NCBI GenBank assembly: GCA_955652345.1
Contig: CATPBV010000197.1
Location: 1 to 16,383, forward strand
Direction of reading: 5' to 3'
DNA length: 16,383 bases
From: an uncultured Solirubrobacteraceae bacterium
GTDB lineage: Bacteria > Actinomycetota > Thermoleophilia > Solirubrobacterales > Solirubrobacteraceae
Of the stretch, positions 1-5,867 are shown piece by piece. Numbering within the stretch: position 1 is the first letter of the stretch; every line of letters begins with the position of its first letter. The notes under the pieces were generated by a model that was not told the origin of the DNA, made no database searches, and worked only from the letters and a program-made list of their open reading frames with translations. The translations under genes were made by a program, and so were the position numbers.

Positions 1-275
1 ACGCGCGCAGTCTCCGGCGAGCGCAGAAGGGTGCATAACGCGACATGGCGCGCGCGAGCGCCCACGCGTGATCCGTTAAGCACGTCATCTGTGCATTGCG
101 CGTCACGCCTGGCCGACAAAACGTACCTTGACGCGCTATGCACACGCGCGCGGTCGTCGGAGGGGTCCCGGGCGGGGACCAAGTTGCGCGTGGTGACGGC
201 CGGAGGGGCCCGCCGCGACCGTCCGACTCACTCCCTTCACCAGACTCGTCCCTCGACCGCCGCCCGCCCCGCAAC
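1..275. other. no gene recognised
   Basis: Open frames here lack any recognisable motif and run antisense or out of frame into the acetyltransferase that ends at 276. I see no terminator hairpin with a T run and no RNA gene. The short motif TGCA followed by CGCG recurs near 31, 92 and 139 but is too short and loose to call a repeat family. Confidence 0.4.
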
Positions 276-803
276 CTATGGCCGCCCACCCCTCCACAGC
301 CCGCAGAGCCGGCGCGTCCGGCGAGCGTCCAACCTAGACGAACGCCGGTCATGGACAGCAGAGCGCATCAGAAACCTATGCTGTTCGGCCTCGACAACGC
401 GCAATCCCTCGCGCTCATACAGCCGGATCGCGCGCGGATTCGCTCTGAGCACGTGGAGAGCCAGCGGCCGCTGCAACTCCTCGGCGCGGCGGAGGAGCCA
501 TCGCAGGATCTCGGTTCCGAGGCCTCTGTTCTGCCAGCTAGACGTCAGCTCTACGAGCTCGAGATACAGCTCGTCAGGCCGTTCATCGACGATGAGCACG
601 CCTACGTCCTCGCGGCCGACCTGGATCACCTCACGCCTTAGGGTGAAGCGGTCGACAAACATCTGCCTTTGAAAGGCTTCGTCCCACCCCCAAGTCCCGG
701 CGACGTACACGCCCACCGCTTCCTTGTGAAGTCCATACGCCGATTCGAGGTCGGAATGCGAGATGGGTCTGAGGCTCCAGACGATGTGCGCCGGCTGGGT
801 CAC
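276..803 (-). CDS. GNAT family N-acetyltransferase
   Basis: Predicted acetyl-CoA-dependent N-acetyltransferase of about 175 residues; substrate not identifiable. The acetyl-CoA binding motif A is visible as QNRGLGTEIL (residues 91-100, Q-x-x-G-x-G), followed by the usual helix. The C-terminal motif NPRAIRLYEREGL (about 122-134) is the typical N..A..LYE..GF of the family. The N-terminal half (LRPISHSDLE...) is the expected strand-helix start. The last 25 residues are Arg-rich and look like read-through beyond the conserved fold. The start is GTG at 803; no clear Shine-Dalgarno is seen. It is divergent from the alkyltransferase-like gene with about 49 bases between. Family call is firm from the motifs; function beyond that is unknown. 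Confidence 0.85.
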   Translation of the reverse strand: MTQPAHIVWSLRPISHSDLESAYGLHKEAVGVYVAGTWGWDEAFQRQMFVDRFTLRREVIQVGREDVGVLIVDERPDELYLELVELTSSWQNRGLGTEILRWLLRRAEELQRPLALHVLRANPRAIRLYEREGLRVVEAEQHRFLMRSAVHDRRSSRLDARRTRRLCGLWRGGRP

Positions 804-839
804 GCGAGCTTGACCGTGCTAGCGGCGCGAATCGGGGCC

Positions 840-845
840 TATCCT
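840..845 (+). promoter_or_regulatory. putative -10 box of the alkyltransferase-like gene
   Basis: TATCCT, fitting the actinobacterial -10 pattern TAnnnT, lies 7 bases before the GTG start at 853. There is no Shine-Dalgarno between them, so a leaderless transcript is inferred. No good -35 box is seen. Confidence 0.4.
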
Positions 846-852
846 GAAAACC

Positions 853-1128
853 GTGCAGCCAGAGCGGGTCGCACGAATCCTGGCCCGGGTGCGCTCGACG
901 CCGCCGGGCTTCGTCCGCACGTACGGTGACGTCGCACCCGGGGCGCCGAGGATTGCGGGCGCGGTGCTCTACGAATGCGAGGACCCGTCGGTTCCCTGGC
1001 ACCGCATCGTCCGCGCCGACGGCTCGCTCGCGAAGGGGCGCGTCCAGCAGCGACTGCTCGAAGCGGAAGGGGTGCCCTTTCGGGGCGGTCGGGTCGACAT
1101 GCGCGTGGCGCGCCTTCCTGACCTGTGA
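853..1128 (+). CDS. alkyltransferase-like protein (ATL), Cys-less MGMT homologue
   Basis: A 91-residue protein matching the DNA-binding domain of O6-alkylguanine-DNA alkyltransferase. The acceptor motif PCHR is replaced by PWHR (residues 48-51), followed by IV, so the alkyl-accepting Cys is Trp. This is the hallmark of ATL proteins, which bind O6-alkylguanine, flip the base and hand the lesion to nucleotide excision repair without removing the alkyl group. The conserved VRTYGDVA (21-28) holds the base-flipping Tyr24, and R33 sits about where the Arg finger lies. The start is GTG at 853, matching the usual short N-terminus of ATLs. Its TGA overlaps the GTG of the next gene (GTGA), suggesting translational coupling with the YjbQ-family gene. 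Confidence 0.9.
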   Translation: MQPERVARILARVRSTPPGFVRTYGDVAPGAPRIAGAVLYECEDPSVPWHRIVRADGSLAKGRVQQRLLEAEGVPFRGGRVDMRVARLPDL

Positions 1129-1556
1129 TCTTCTTCCAGCGTGAGATCCGGCTCCAGGCGCGGCCGCGCGGGTTTCACCTGATCACGCGCGAGGTGCTCG
1201 ACGGCCTGCCCGAGATCGCGAGTCTCGGCACGGGCCTGCTGCACCTGCTTCTCATGCACACGTCGGCCTCGCTCGCGCTGAACGAGAATGCGTCACCCGA
1301 CGTGCGGCGGGACTTCGAGACCTGGTTCAACCAGGCCGTGCCCGAAGGCGCGGGCTACTGGACGCACACCGTTGAGGGTCCCGACGACATGCCTGCGCAC
1401 GTCAAGGCGGCGCTGCTCGGACCGTCGCTGACGCTGCCGGTCTCAAGTGGCCGGCTTGCGGTCGGGACCTGGCAGGGGATCTACCTCTGCGAGCACCGCG
1501 ACCGCGGTGGCGCCCGCTCGCTGATGGCTACGGCCTGGGGGTCGGCGCACGATTGA
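1125..1556 (+). CDS. YjbQ family (UPF0047) protein, secondary thiamine-phosphate synthase type
   Basis: A 143-residue protein of the YjbQ/UPF0047 family, about the usual length of 130-145. Conserved blocks are visible: LLMHTSASL (42-50), NEN (53-55), H81, DDMPAHVKAAL (87-97) and GTWQGIYLCEHRD (114-126). The clustered His and Cys residues form the metal/active-site region of the fold. Members have been linked to weak thiamine-phosphate synthase activity; the true cellular role is uncertain. The start GTG at 1125 lies within the stop of the ATL gene, so the two are probably one transcript. The stop is 4 bases from the convergent serpin stop. Confidence 0.9.
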   Translation: MIFFQREIRLQARPRGFHLITREVLDGLPEIASLGTGLLHLLLMHTSASLALNENASPDVRRDFETWFNQAVPEGAGYWTHTVEGPDDMPAHVKAALLGPSLTLPVSSGRLAVGTWQGIYLCEHRDRGGARSLMATAWGSAHD

Positions 1557-1560
1557 GCGG

Positions 1561-2814
1561 CTACGGATTCGAGACCGCTCCGAGGAACAGGATCGCCTGA
1601 GTCTGGCGGTCTCGCAGGACGAACACGAATGGACGGTCGACCTTGAAATGGATCGCGGGCAGCGGCGGCAGCGCGGTGACCCCGACGACGGCGCCGGTCG
1701 CTGCTGCGGCTTCCGTGCCGGCCTCGTCCACCCGGACGTAGGCCTCGTGGACCACGTGCTGGATTGCGAGCTGGCCCGGCGATCCGGCGATTCCGGAGAG
1801 GTCCGCCGCGGATGAGAACGCGTCCGGCATCCCCAGCGTGCTGAGCGCATCCGCAAGCTCGAAGTGCGTTCGAAGCCGCATCTTCGGCAGCGCCAGCTGG
1901 ACTCGCTGGAGCGCGAGCCCATGAAGCAAGGCCAGTGGTCCTGAGACCGCGATTCGTCCGAGCAGCGTTCGCAACCCGCCGGGATCGGGCAGCAGGATGT
2001 CGAAGGCGAGCCGGCCCCCCTGGTAGGGGAGCTCGAGGACTCGATACCCCGGATGCGAGGCGTAGTCGAAGCTCGCCGCCTGGTTCATGGTGGGGACCTG
2101 AGTGGTTCCGCCGGGGGCATGGAAGGGCGCGAGCGATGTGTCCTCTCGGTGGAACGGCGAGGCCCAGCGGGCATTGAGGTACACCGCATCGGCCAGCACG
2201 AGCCGGGTGGACGTGTCCACGTCTTGGGGCCCGAGCAGCTGGGGGATCTTGCCGTTCGTCGCCTCTGAGACCCAGGCGTTGATCGCCTCGCGCGCGGCGT
2301 CAGGGGAGCTGGCGAAGTCGACGGTGCGCATCCCGGTCGCGTAATTGCGAGCCAGCACGCTCAGGAATGCCTGCCTGAACGCGGTTCCGCGCTGACCGAA
2401 GAGCGCGTTCGCGATCCGGAACTTGGTGGTGCGCGCGCCGACTGGCGCCAGCGCCTGGCCGAGCGCGTTGAACGCGGCATGCAGGCGATCCGGCGGCAGG
2501 CGGAAGTCCAGCGCGCTCGCCATCTCGGTGGCGGTGCGCCCGCGGGCCCCGGCGTATGTCATCGCCAGCGTGCCTGAGATGCTGAACGGAGACAGCGCCA
2601 CCGTCGGCTGGGAGCGCGCCAGGAGCGCCAGCAGCCGACCGGCAAACTGCGCGTTGCCGGTCGCGAGCGCCGCCGCATCCGCGCGCGTGACGGTAGCCGG
2701 CGCGCGGGGATCGGCAGCCCGAACTTCGCCGGGCCGCGATGGCGGCGTGACGTGCGAGCCACAGGCGGCGAGCGCGGGCGCGATCAGCGCGAGCAGTGCG
2801 AGACAGCGGAGCAT
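1561..2814 (-). CDS. serpin family protein, predicted secreted lipoprotein
   Basis: A 417-residue serpin (serine or cysteine protease inhibitor). The N-terminus is a lipoprotein signal: hydrophobic residues 5-14, then the lipobox LAAC with Cys18, so it is predicted to be anchored on the outer face of the membrane. Serpin landmarks include NAQFAGRLL and VALSPFSISGTLAMTYAGARG near the N-terminus, the NALF and DAVYLNARWASPF segments in the middle, and the C-terminal FKVDRPFVFVLRD signature. The reactive-loop hinge reads GTEAAAATG, small residues at P15-P9 as in inhibitory serpins. Counting from the hinge puts P1 around the V-T-A-L stretch, so a trypsin-like target looks unlikely; the loop is about two residues longer than in antitrypsin. 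The ATG at 2814 has AGGTGAG just upstream. Confidence 0.92.
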   Translation of the reverse strand: MLRCLALLALIAPALAACGSHVTPPSRPGEVRAADPRAPATVTRADAAALATGNAQFAGRLLALLARSQPTVALSPFSISGTLAMTYAGARGRTATEMASALDFRLPPDRLHAAFNALGQALAPVGARTTKFRIANALFGQRGTAFRQAFLSVLARNYATGMRTVDFASSPDAAREAINAWVSEATNGKIPQLLGPQDVDTSTRLVLADAVYLNARWASPFHREDTSLAPFHAPGGTTQVPTMNQAASFDYASHPGYRVLELPYQGGRLAFDILLPDPGGLRTLLGRIAVSGPLALLHGLALQRVQLALPKMRLRTHFELADALSTLGMPDAFSSAADLSGIAGSPGQLAIQHVVHEAYVRVDEAGTEAAAATGAVVGVTALPPLPAIHFKVDRPFVFVLRDRQTQAILFLGAVSNP

Positions 2815-2903
2815 CGACTCACCTACGTGTCGGCCGCGCGCCCGTCACGGTTGAGCACGGATGGACGAGTTGCTGCGCGCGCGCTCTCGGCTAGCTGAGG
2901 CGC

Positions 2904-3674
2904 TCAGCGTCCCTGCCACACCGGCGGGCGCCGCTCCGCGAACGCGCTCGCACCCTCACGCGCATCTTCGGAGGTGAAGACCGGTCCCGCGATCTCGCCC
3001 TGCCGGGCGAAGAACTCCGCCTCGGGCCAGTCGACCGACTCGGTCAGGATCCGCTTGCTGGCTGCCACCGCAAGCGGTCCGTTCGCGGCGATCGCGCTCG
3101 CCAGCTCGAGCGCTGCCTGCACCGCCTCGCTCGGCTCGGTGAGGCGGTTGATCAGCCCGAGCTCGAAGGCCCGCTCCGCGGTGATCGGCTGGCCGGTGAG
3201 GGCGAGCTCCATCGCGATCGTGCGGGGCACCATGCGCGGGAGTCGCAGCAGCGCTCCGGCGGCCGCGACGAGCGAGCGGGTTACCTCCGGGATCCCGAGC
3301 CTCGCTCCGCGCGACGCGACGATCAGGTCGCACGACAGCGCGACCTCGAGTCCTCCAGCCACGGCGAACCCCTCCACGGCGGCGATCAGCGGCTTGTCGG
3401 CCGGACGCTGGGTGATCCCGGCGAACCCCCGATCGCCCGCATATGGTCGCTCGCCGGCCACGAACGCCTTGAGGTCCATCCCGGCGCAGAAGCCCTTCCC
3501 CGCTCCGGTGAGAACCCCCACTGCCAGCGCTGGATCGCCGTCGAGCTCGTCGAGCGCCGCAGCGATACCCCCGGCGACCTCGGCATTGACCGCGTTGCGT
3601 TGATCCGGACGGTTGATCGTCACCAGCAACGTGCGCTGTCGGCGCTCGAGCAGGACTACCGGCTCGTCGCTCAC
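2904..3674 (-). CDS. enoyl-CoA hydratase/isomerase (crotonase) family protein
   Basis: A 256-residue crotonase-fold enzyme. The oxyanion-hole segment GKGFCAGMDL (59-68) and the AVAGGLEVAL block (104-113) are typical. Both acidic residues used by true hydratases are present: E110 (in GGLE) and E130 (in IPE), favouring 2-enoyl-CoA hydratase activity over the other reactions of this superfamily. The acyl substrate is not predictable. The start is GTG at 3674, which overlaps the TGA of nucS by 4 bases; the open frame continues upstream in a GC-rich out-of-frame extension inside nucS that is not part of the protein. The residues after the start (SDEPVVLLERRQRTLLVTINRP) are a normal crotonase N-terminus. 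It is coupled to nucS. Confidence 0.9.
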   Translation of the reverse strand: MSDEPVVLLERRQRTLLVTINRPDQRNAVNAEVAGGIAAALDELDGDPALAVGVLTGAGKGFCAGMDLKAFVAGERPYAGDRGFAGITQRPADKPLIAAVEGFAVAGGLEVALSCDLIVASRGARLGIPEVTRSLVAAAGALLRLPRMVPRTIAMELALTGQPITAERAFELGLINRLTEPSEAVQAALELASAIAANGPLAVAASKRILTESVDWPEAEFFARQGEIAGPVFTSEDAREGASAFAERRPPVWQGR

Positions 3675-4360
3675 GCCGCGAACAGCCTCAGATCCGGTGG
3701 GCGATCCCCGCGTAGCACCGCGAGGTCGACCTGGGCGCAGTCGATCCCGCGGGCGGCCGCAAGCACGCGCGCTTGTGGTCTGATCTCCTGCGCCGCGAGC
3801 ACGCCCCGGCACGACTCGAACGCTGGGTCGAGGCGGATCCGCTCGAGATAACGGGTGAGCTGCTCGACCGCCTCGATTCCGGCCACGCGCTTGATCTCGA
3901 CTGCCACCCATCGCTCCTGCGCGTCCCGGCACATCAGATCGACGGGCCCGATGTCGGTCGGCCATTCCCGCCTGATCAACCGGAGCCCCTCCCCGCAGGA
4001 CTCGGGCTGGCCGGCCAGCAGCTCTTGAAGGTGCGCCTCGACCCCGTCCTTGGCGAGCCCTTGCCGCTCGTCCGGAGAGCCCATGTCGTGGGTGACGTCC
4101 GAGAGCACCTCCGAGACTTCGACCTCGAGGCGCTCTTCGGTAGAGCCGGCGCGCTTCCGGACGACCAGGCCCTTCGGTGACTCCTCGATGACAGTCGGGG
4201 GAGTCATCCAATTCAGGGGCTTTACTTTAGGCCGACCATTGTCGTCCCAGACCATGAACGTCCCGTCGGCCTTGATCATCAGGAGACGAACGGCCTCCGG
4301 CAGGGTCGTCGACAGCCTTCCCGTGTATTGGATCGAGCACCGGGCGACCAACAGGCGCAT
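3671..4360 (-). CDS. nucS: endonuclease NucS (EndoMS), mismatch-specific
   Basis: A 229-residue NucS/EndoMS, the nuclease of the MutS/MutL-independent mismatch repair used by many actinobacteria and some archaea. The N-terminal DNA-binding half begins MRLLVARCSIQYTGRLST and includes KPLNWMTP (47-54). The C-terminal RecB-like nuclease domain shows D141 (PVDLM), then E155-x-K157 (VAVEIKR) and Q167, with the 14-residue D-to-E spacing seen in studied NucS proteins. The C-terminus DLRLFAA resembles a sliding-clamp-binding tail (inference). The ATG at 4360 has no Shine-Dalgarno but a -10-like TATCGT 6 bases before it. It overlaps the downstream crotonase by 4 bases. A diverged second copy of its first 54 codons lies at 5650-5829. 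Confidence 0.95.
   Translation of the reverse strand: MRLLVARCSIQYTGRLSTTLPEAVRLLMIKADGTFMVWDDNGRPKVKPLNWMTPPTVIEESPKGLVVRKRAGSTEERLEVEVSEVLSDVTHDMGSPDERQGLAKDGVEAHLQELLAGQPESCGEGLRLIRREWPTDIGPVDLMCRDAQERWVAVEIKRVAGIEAVEQLTRYLERIRLDPAFESCRGVLAAQEIRPQARVLAAARGIDCAQVDLAVLRGDRPPDLRLFAA
4203..4360. repeat. direct repeat, copy 1 (5' end of intact nucS)
   Basis: This 158-base segment aligns without gaps to 5672-5829 at about 75 percent identity by hand count. It covers the first 52 or so codons of nucS. Both copies point the same way and bracket the ATPase. Confidence 0.85.
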
Positions 4361-4366
4361 TGCCGC

Positions 4367-4372
4367 ACGATA
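4367..4372 (-). promoter_or_regulatory. putative -10 box of nucS
   Basis: TATCGT on the minus strand lies exactly 6 bases before the nucS ATG. The nucS remnant near 5830 has TATGTT at the same distance although the bases between differ. The shared position supports a conserved leaderless promoter. Confidence 0.5.
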
Positions 4373-4396
4373 TGGACCGACGCGGACACTTTACGG

Positions 4397-4446
4397 CTTT
4401 ATCCTGCCTTATCGATTCTTGATAAGACGGGATAAGGCTGATAAGG
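4397..4446. promoter_or_regulatory. phased GATAAG/CTTATC repeats, putative operator
   Basis: Five GATAA units lie in 50 bases: two inverted (TTATC at 4399-4403 and 4409-4413) and three direct (GATAA at 4421-4425, 4431-4435, 4440-4444). Spacing within each group is 9-10 bases, one helical turn. The two halves form an imperfect palindrome (CTTATC and GATAAG arms around a 7-base centre). The array sits in the divergent region between nucS and the ATPase and ends at the ATPase start, so repression or activation of the ATPase is the likely role. The binding protein is unknown. Confidence 0.6.
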
Positions 4447-4449
4447 TGC

Positions 4450-5664
4450 TTGACCACGCGCCCCCACGACAACCCCTATACCCCGAACGCAGGGGCGCGC
4501 CCGCCGGCCCTGGTCGGACGTGAGTCTCAGCTGACGTCCTTTGAGGTTCTTCTGGATCGGCTGCGCAACGGCCACACGGAGCAGTCAATGATGGTTACCG
4601 GGTTGCGCGGGGTTGGGAAGACCGTCCTGCTAGGTGCATTCGAGGAACGGGCCCGCGGACGCGATTGGACGACGGTTGAGGCGGAAATCACCAAGAACGT
4701 CGACTTTGGGCCTCGAATGGCACAGCTCGTGCGGCGCGGCCTTCTCCAAGTCGCACCGAAGGCGCGCTGGAAGGAGCGAGCGGCACGGGCAGCTGCCGTC
4801 CTGAAGTCGTTTCAAGTGACGGTCTCGCCGCAAGGGGAATTCACCTTCGGACTAGATATCGAAGCTTTGGAAGGGATCGCCGACAGCGGGAGCCTCGGGG
4901 AGGATCTCACGGATGTCTTGGTTGCCCTCGGTGAAGCAGCGCAAGAGCAAGCCAGCGGAGTGGTGTTCCTGTTTGACGAGGTCCAGTTCCTGAAGACGCC
5001 TGAGCTGGAAGCGCTGATCGCCGCGCTTCACAAGACGGTGCAACGCCAGCTCCCGCTAACGCTGGTCGGCGCCGGTCTGCCGCAACTGCCCCGGTTGGCG
5101 GGCGAGGCCAAATCGTACGCAGAGCGGCTGTTTCAGTTTCCGACGATCGGCCAGCTCAGCGGGGAGCAGGCCGCCGATGCCCTGACCACGCCAGCTGAGT
5201 CGCTTGGCATCATGTATGCGCCGGACGCGGTTGACGCCATCGTCGAGTACACCCAGGGCTATCCCTACTTCCTTCAGGAATACGGGAAGATCGTCTGGGA
5301 CTACGCTCCCGACACCCGGATCACACTCGAGCACGTCCGTGAATGCCAAGACGCCGTCGAGGCGAAGCTGGATGCGAGCTTCTTTAGAGTACGGACGGAC
5401 CGAGTTACCGAGCTAGAGCTCCAATACATGCGGGCAATGGCCGAGCTGGGCTCAGAGCCTCAGTTCGCGAAGGATGTGGCGGGGCTGATGCGCCGAACGT
5501 CCGAACAACTGGGCCCGACGCGCTCTCGGCTGATCGAGAAGGGGTTGCTCTACACCCCTGCACACGGCCTCGCCGCATTCACCGTCCCCCAGTTCGATCG
5601 CTACATGCGGAGAGCCCATCGCTTGGATGTCCCGCCGCCGCGCGGCAAATCACGACGAAACTGA
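4450..5664 (+). CDS. AAA ATPase of the archaeal-ATPase/Orc1-like (STAND-related) type
   Basis: A 404-residue P-loop ATPase. The N-terminus has the typical NPYTPNAGARPPALVGR entry, Walker A GLRGVGKT (51-58) and Walker B VVFLFDE (171-177). A sensor-like LTLVGAGLPQLPRL and TQGYPYFLQEYG follow, the latter usual in ATPases of this group. Residues from about 315 form a probable winged helix (FAKDVAGLM...RSRLIEKGLLY) that may bind DNA. No nuclease or protease domain is attached. The start is TTG at 4450, chosen because the family N-terminus begins within a few residues; AAGG lies just upstream. The gene is divergent from nucS and is framed by two copies of the nucS 5' end. Its role is unknown; a link to DNA repair or to a mobile unit is inferred from position only. 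Confidence 0.85.
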   Translation: MTTRPHDNPYTPNAGARPPALVGRESQLTSFEVLLDRLRNGHTEQSMMVTGLRGVGKTVLLGAFEERARGRDWTTVEAEITKNVDFGPRMAQLVRRGLLQVAPKARWKERAARAAAVLKSFQVTVSPQGEFTFGLDIEALEGIADSGSLGEDLTDVLVALGEAAQEQASGVVFLFDEVQFLKTPELEALIAALHKTVQRQLPLTLVGAGLPQLPRLAGEAKSYAERLFQFPTIGQLSGEQAADALTTPAESLGIMYAPDAVDAIVEYTQGYPYFLQEYGKIVWDYAPDTRITLEHVRECQDAVEAKLDASFFRVRTDRVTELELQYMRAMAELGSEPQFAKDVAGLMRRTSEQLGPTRSRLIEKGLLYTPAHGLAAFTVPQFDRYMRRAHRLDVPPPRGKSRRN

Positions 5665-5829
5665 ACTCGGCGTCATCCAGTTGAGCGGCTTGACGCTCGG
5701 CCCGCCCCCGTCCGCCCACACCATGAACGTGCCGTCGACTTTGATCATGAGCAGACGGGTCGCCTCAGGAAGCGTGGTCGAGAGCCGACCGCTGTATCGA
5801 ACTGAGCACCGAGCGACCAGCAGGCGCAT
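5650..5829 (-). pseudogene. truncated second copy of the nucS 5' end
   Basis: Read on the minus strand from the ATG at 5829, this encodes MRLLVARCSVRYSGRLST and continues to KPLNWMTP. It matches the first 54 residues of NucS at 45 of 54 positions, then loses homology and stops at 5650 after 59 codons. The nuclease domain is absent, so it cannot be an active NucS. DNA identity is about 75 percent with protein identity about 83 percent. This means the two copies diverged under protein selection before truncation and are not a fresh duplication. Its 3' end overlaps the last codons of the ATPase by 15 bases; homology to nucS begins about 7 bases after the ATPase stop. It most likely marks a rearrangement or insertion at the nucS locus. 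Confidence 0.85.
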
Positions 5830-5835
5830 TCGCTG

Positions 5836-5841
5836 AACATA
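5836..5841 (-). promoter_or_regulatory. putative -10 box of the nucS remnant
   Basis: TATGTT on the minus strand lies 6 bases before the remnant's ATG, the same position as TATCGT before intact nucS. The promoter of the remnant therefore may still be active. Confidence 0.4.
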
Positions 5842-5867
5842 GGCTCAGCGCCGGACGCCTGGTGTCG

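Noticed and set aside
31..672. Plus-strand open frames across the window start and the acetyltransferase
   Set aside because: Arg/Ser-rich, antisense to the GNAT gene, no recognisable domain.
3675..4211. N-terminal extension of the crotonase frame upstream of 3674
   Set aside because: It lies inside nucS in another frame, is Arg/Gly/Pro-rich without motifs, and the crotonase fold begins right after the GTG at 3674.
4450..5664. ATPase as a transposase or integrase of a mobile element
   Set aside because: It has only a P-loop ATPase and a winged helix, no DDE or tyrosine/serine recombinase motif, and no terminal inverted repeats.
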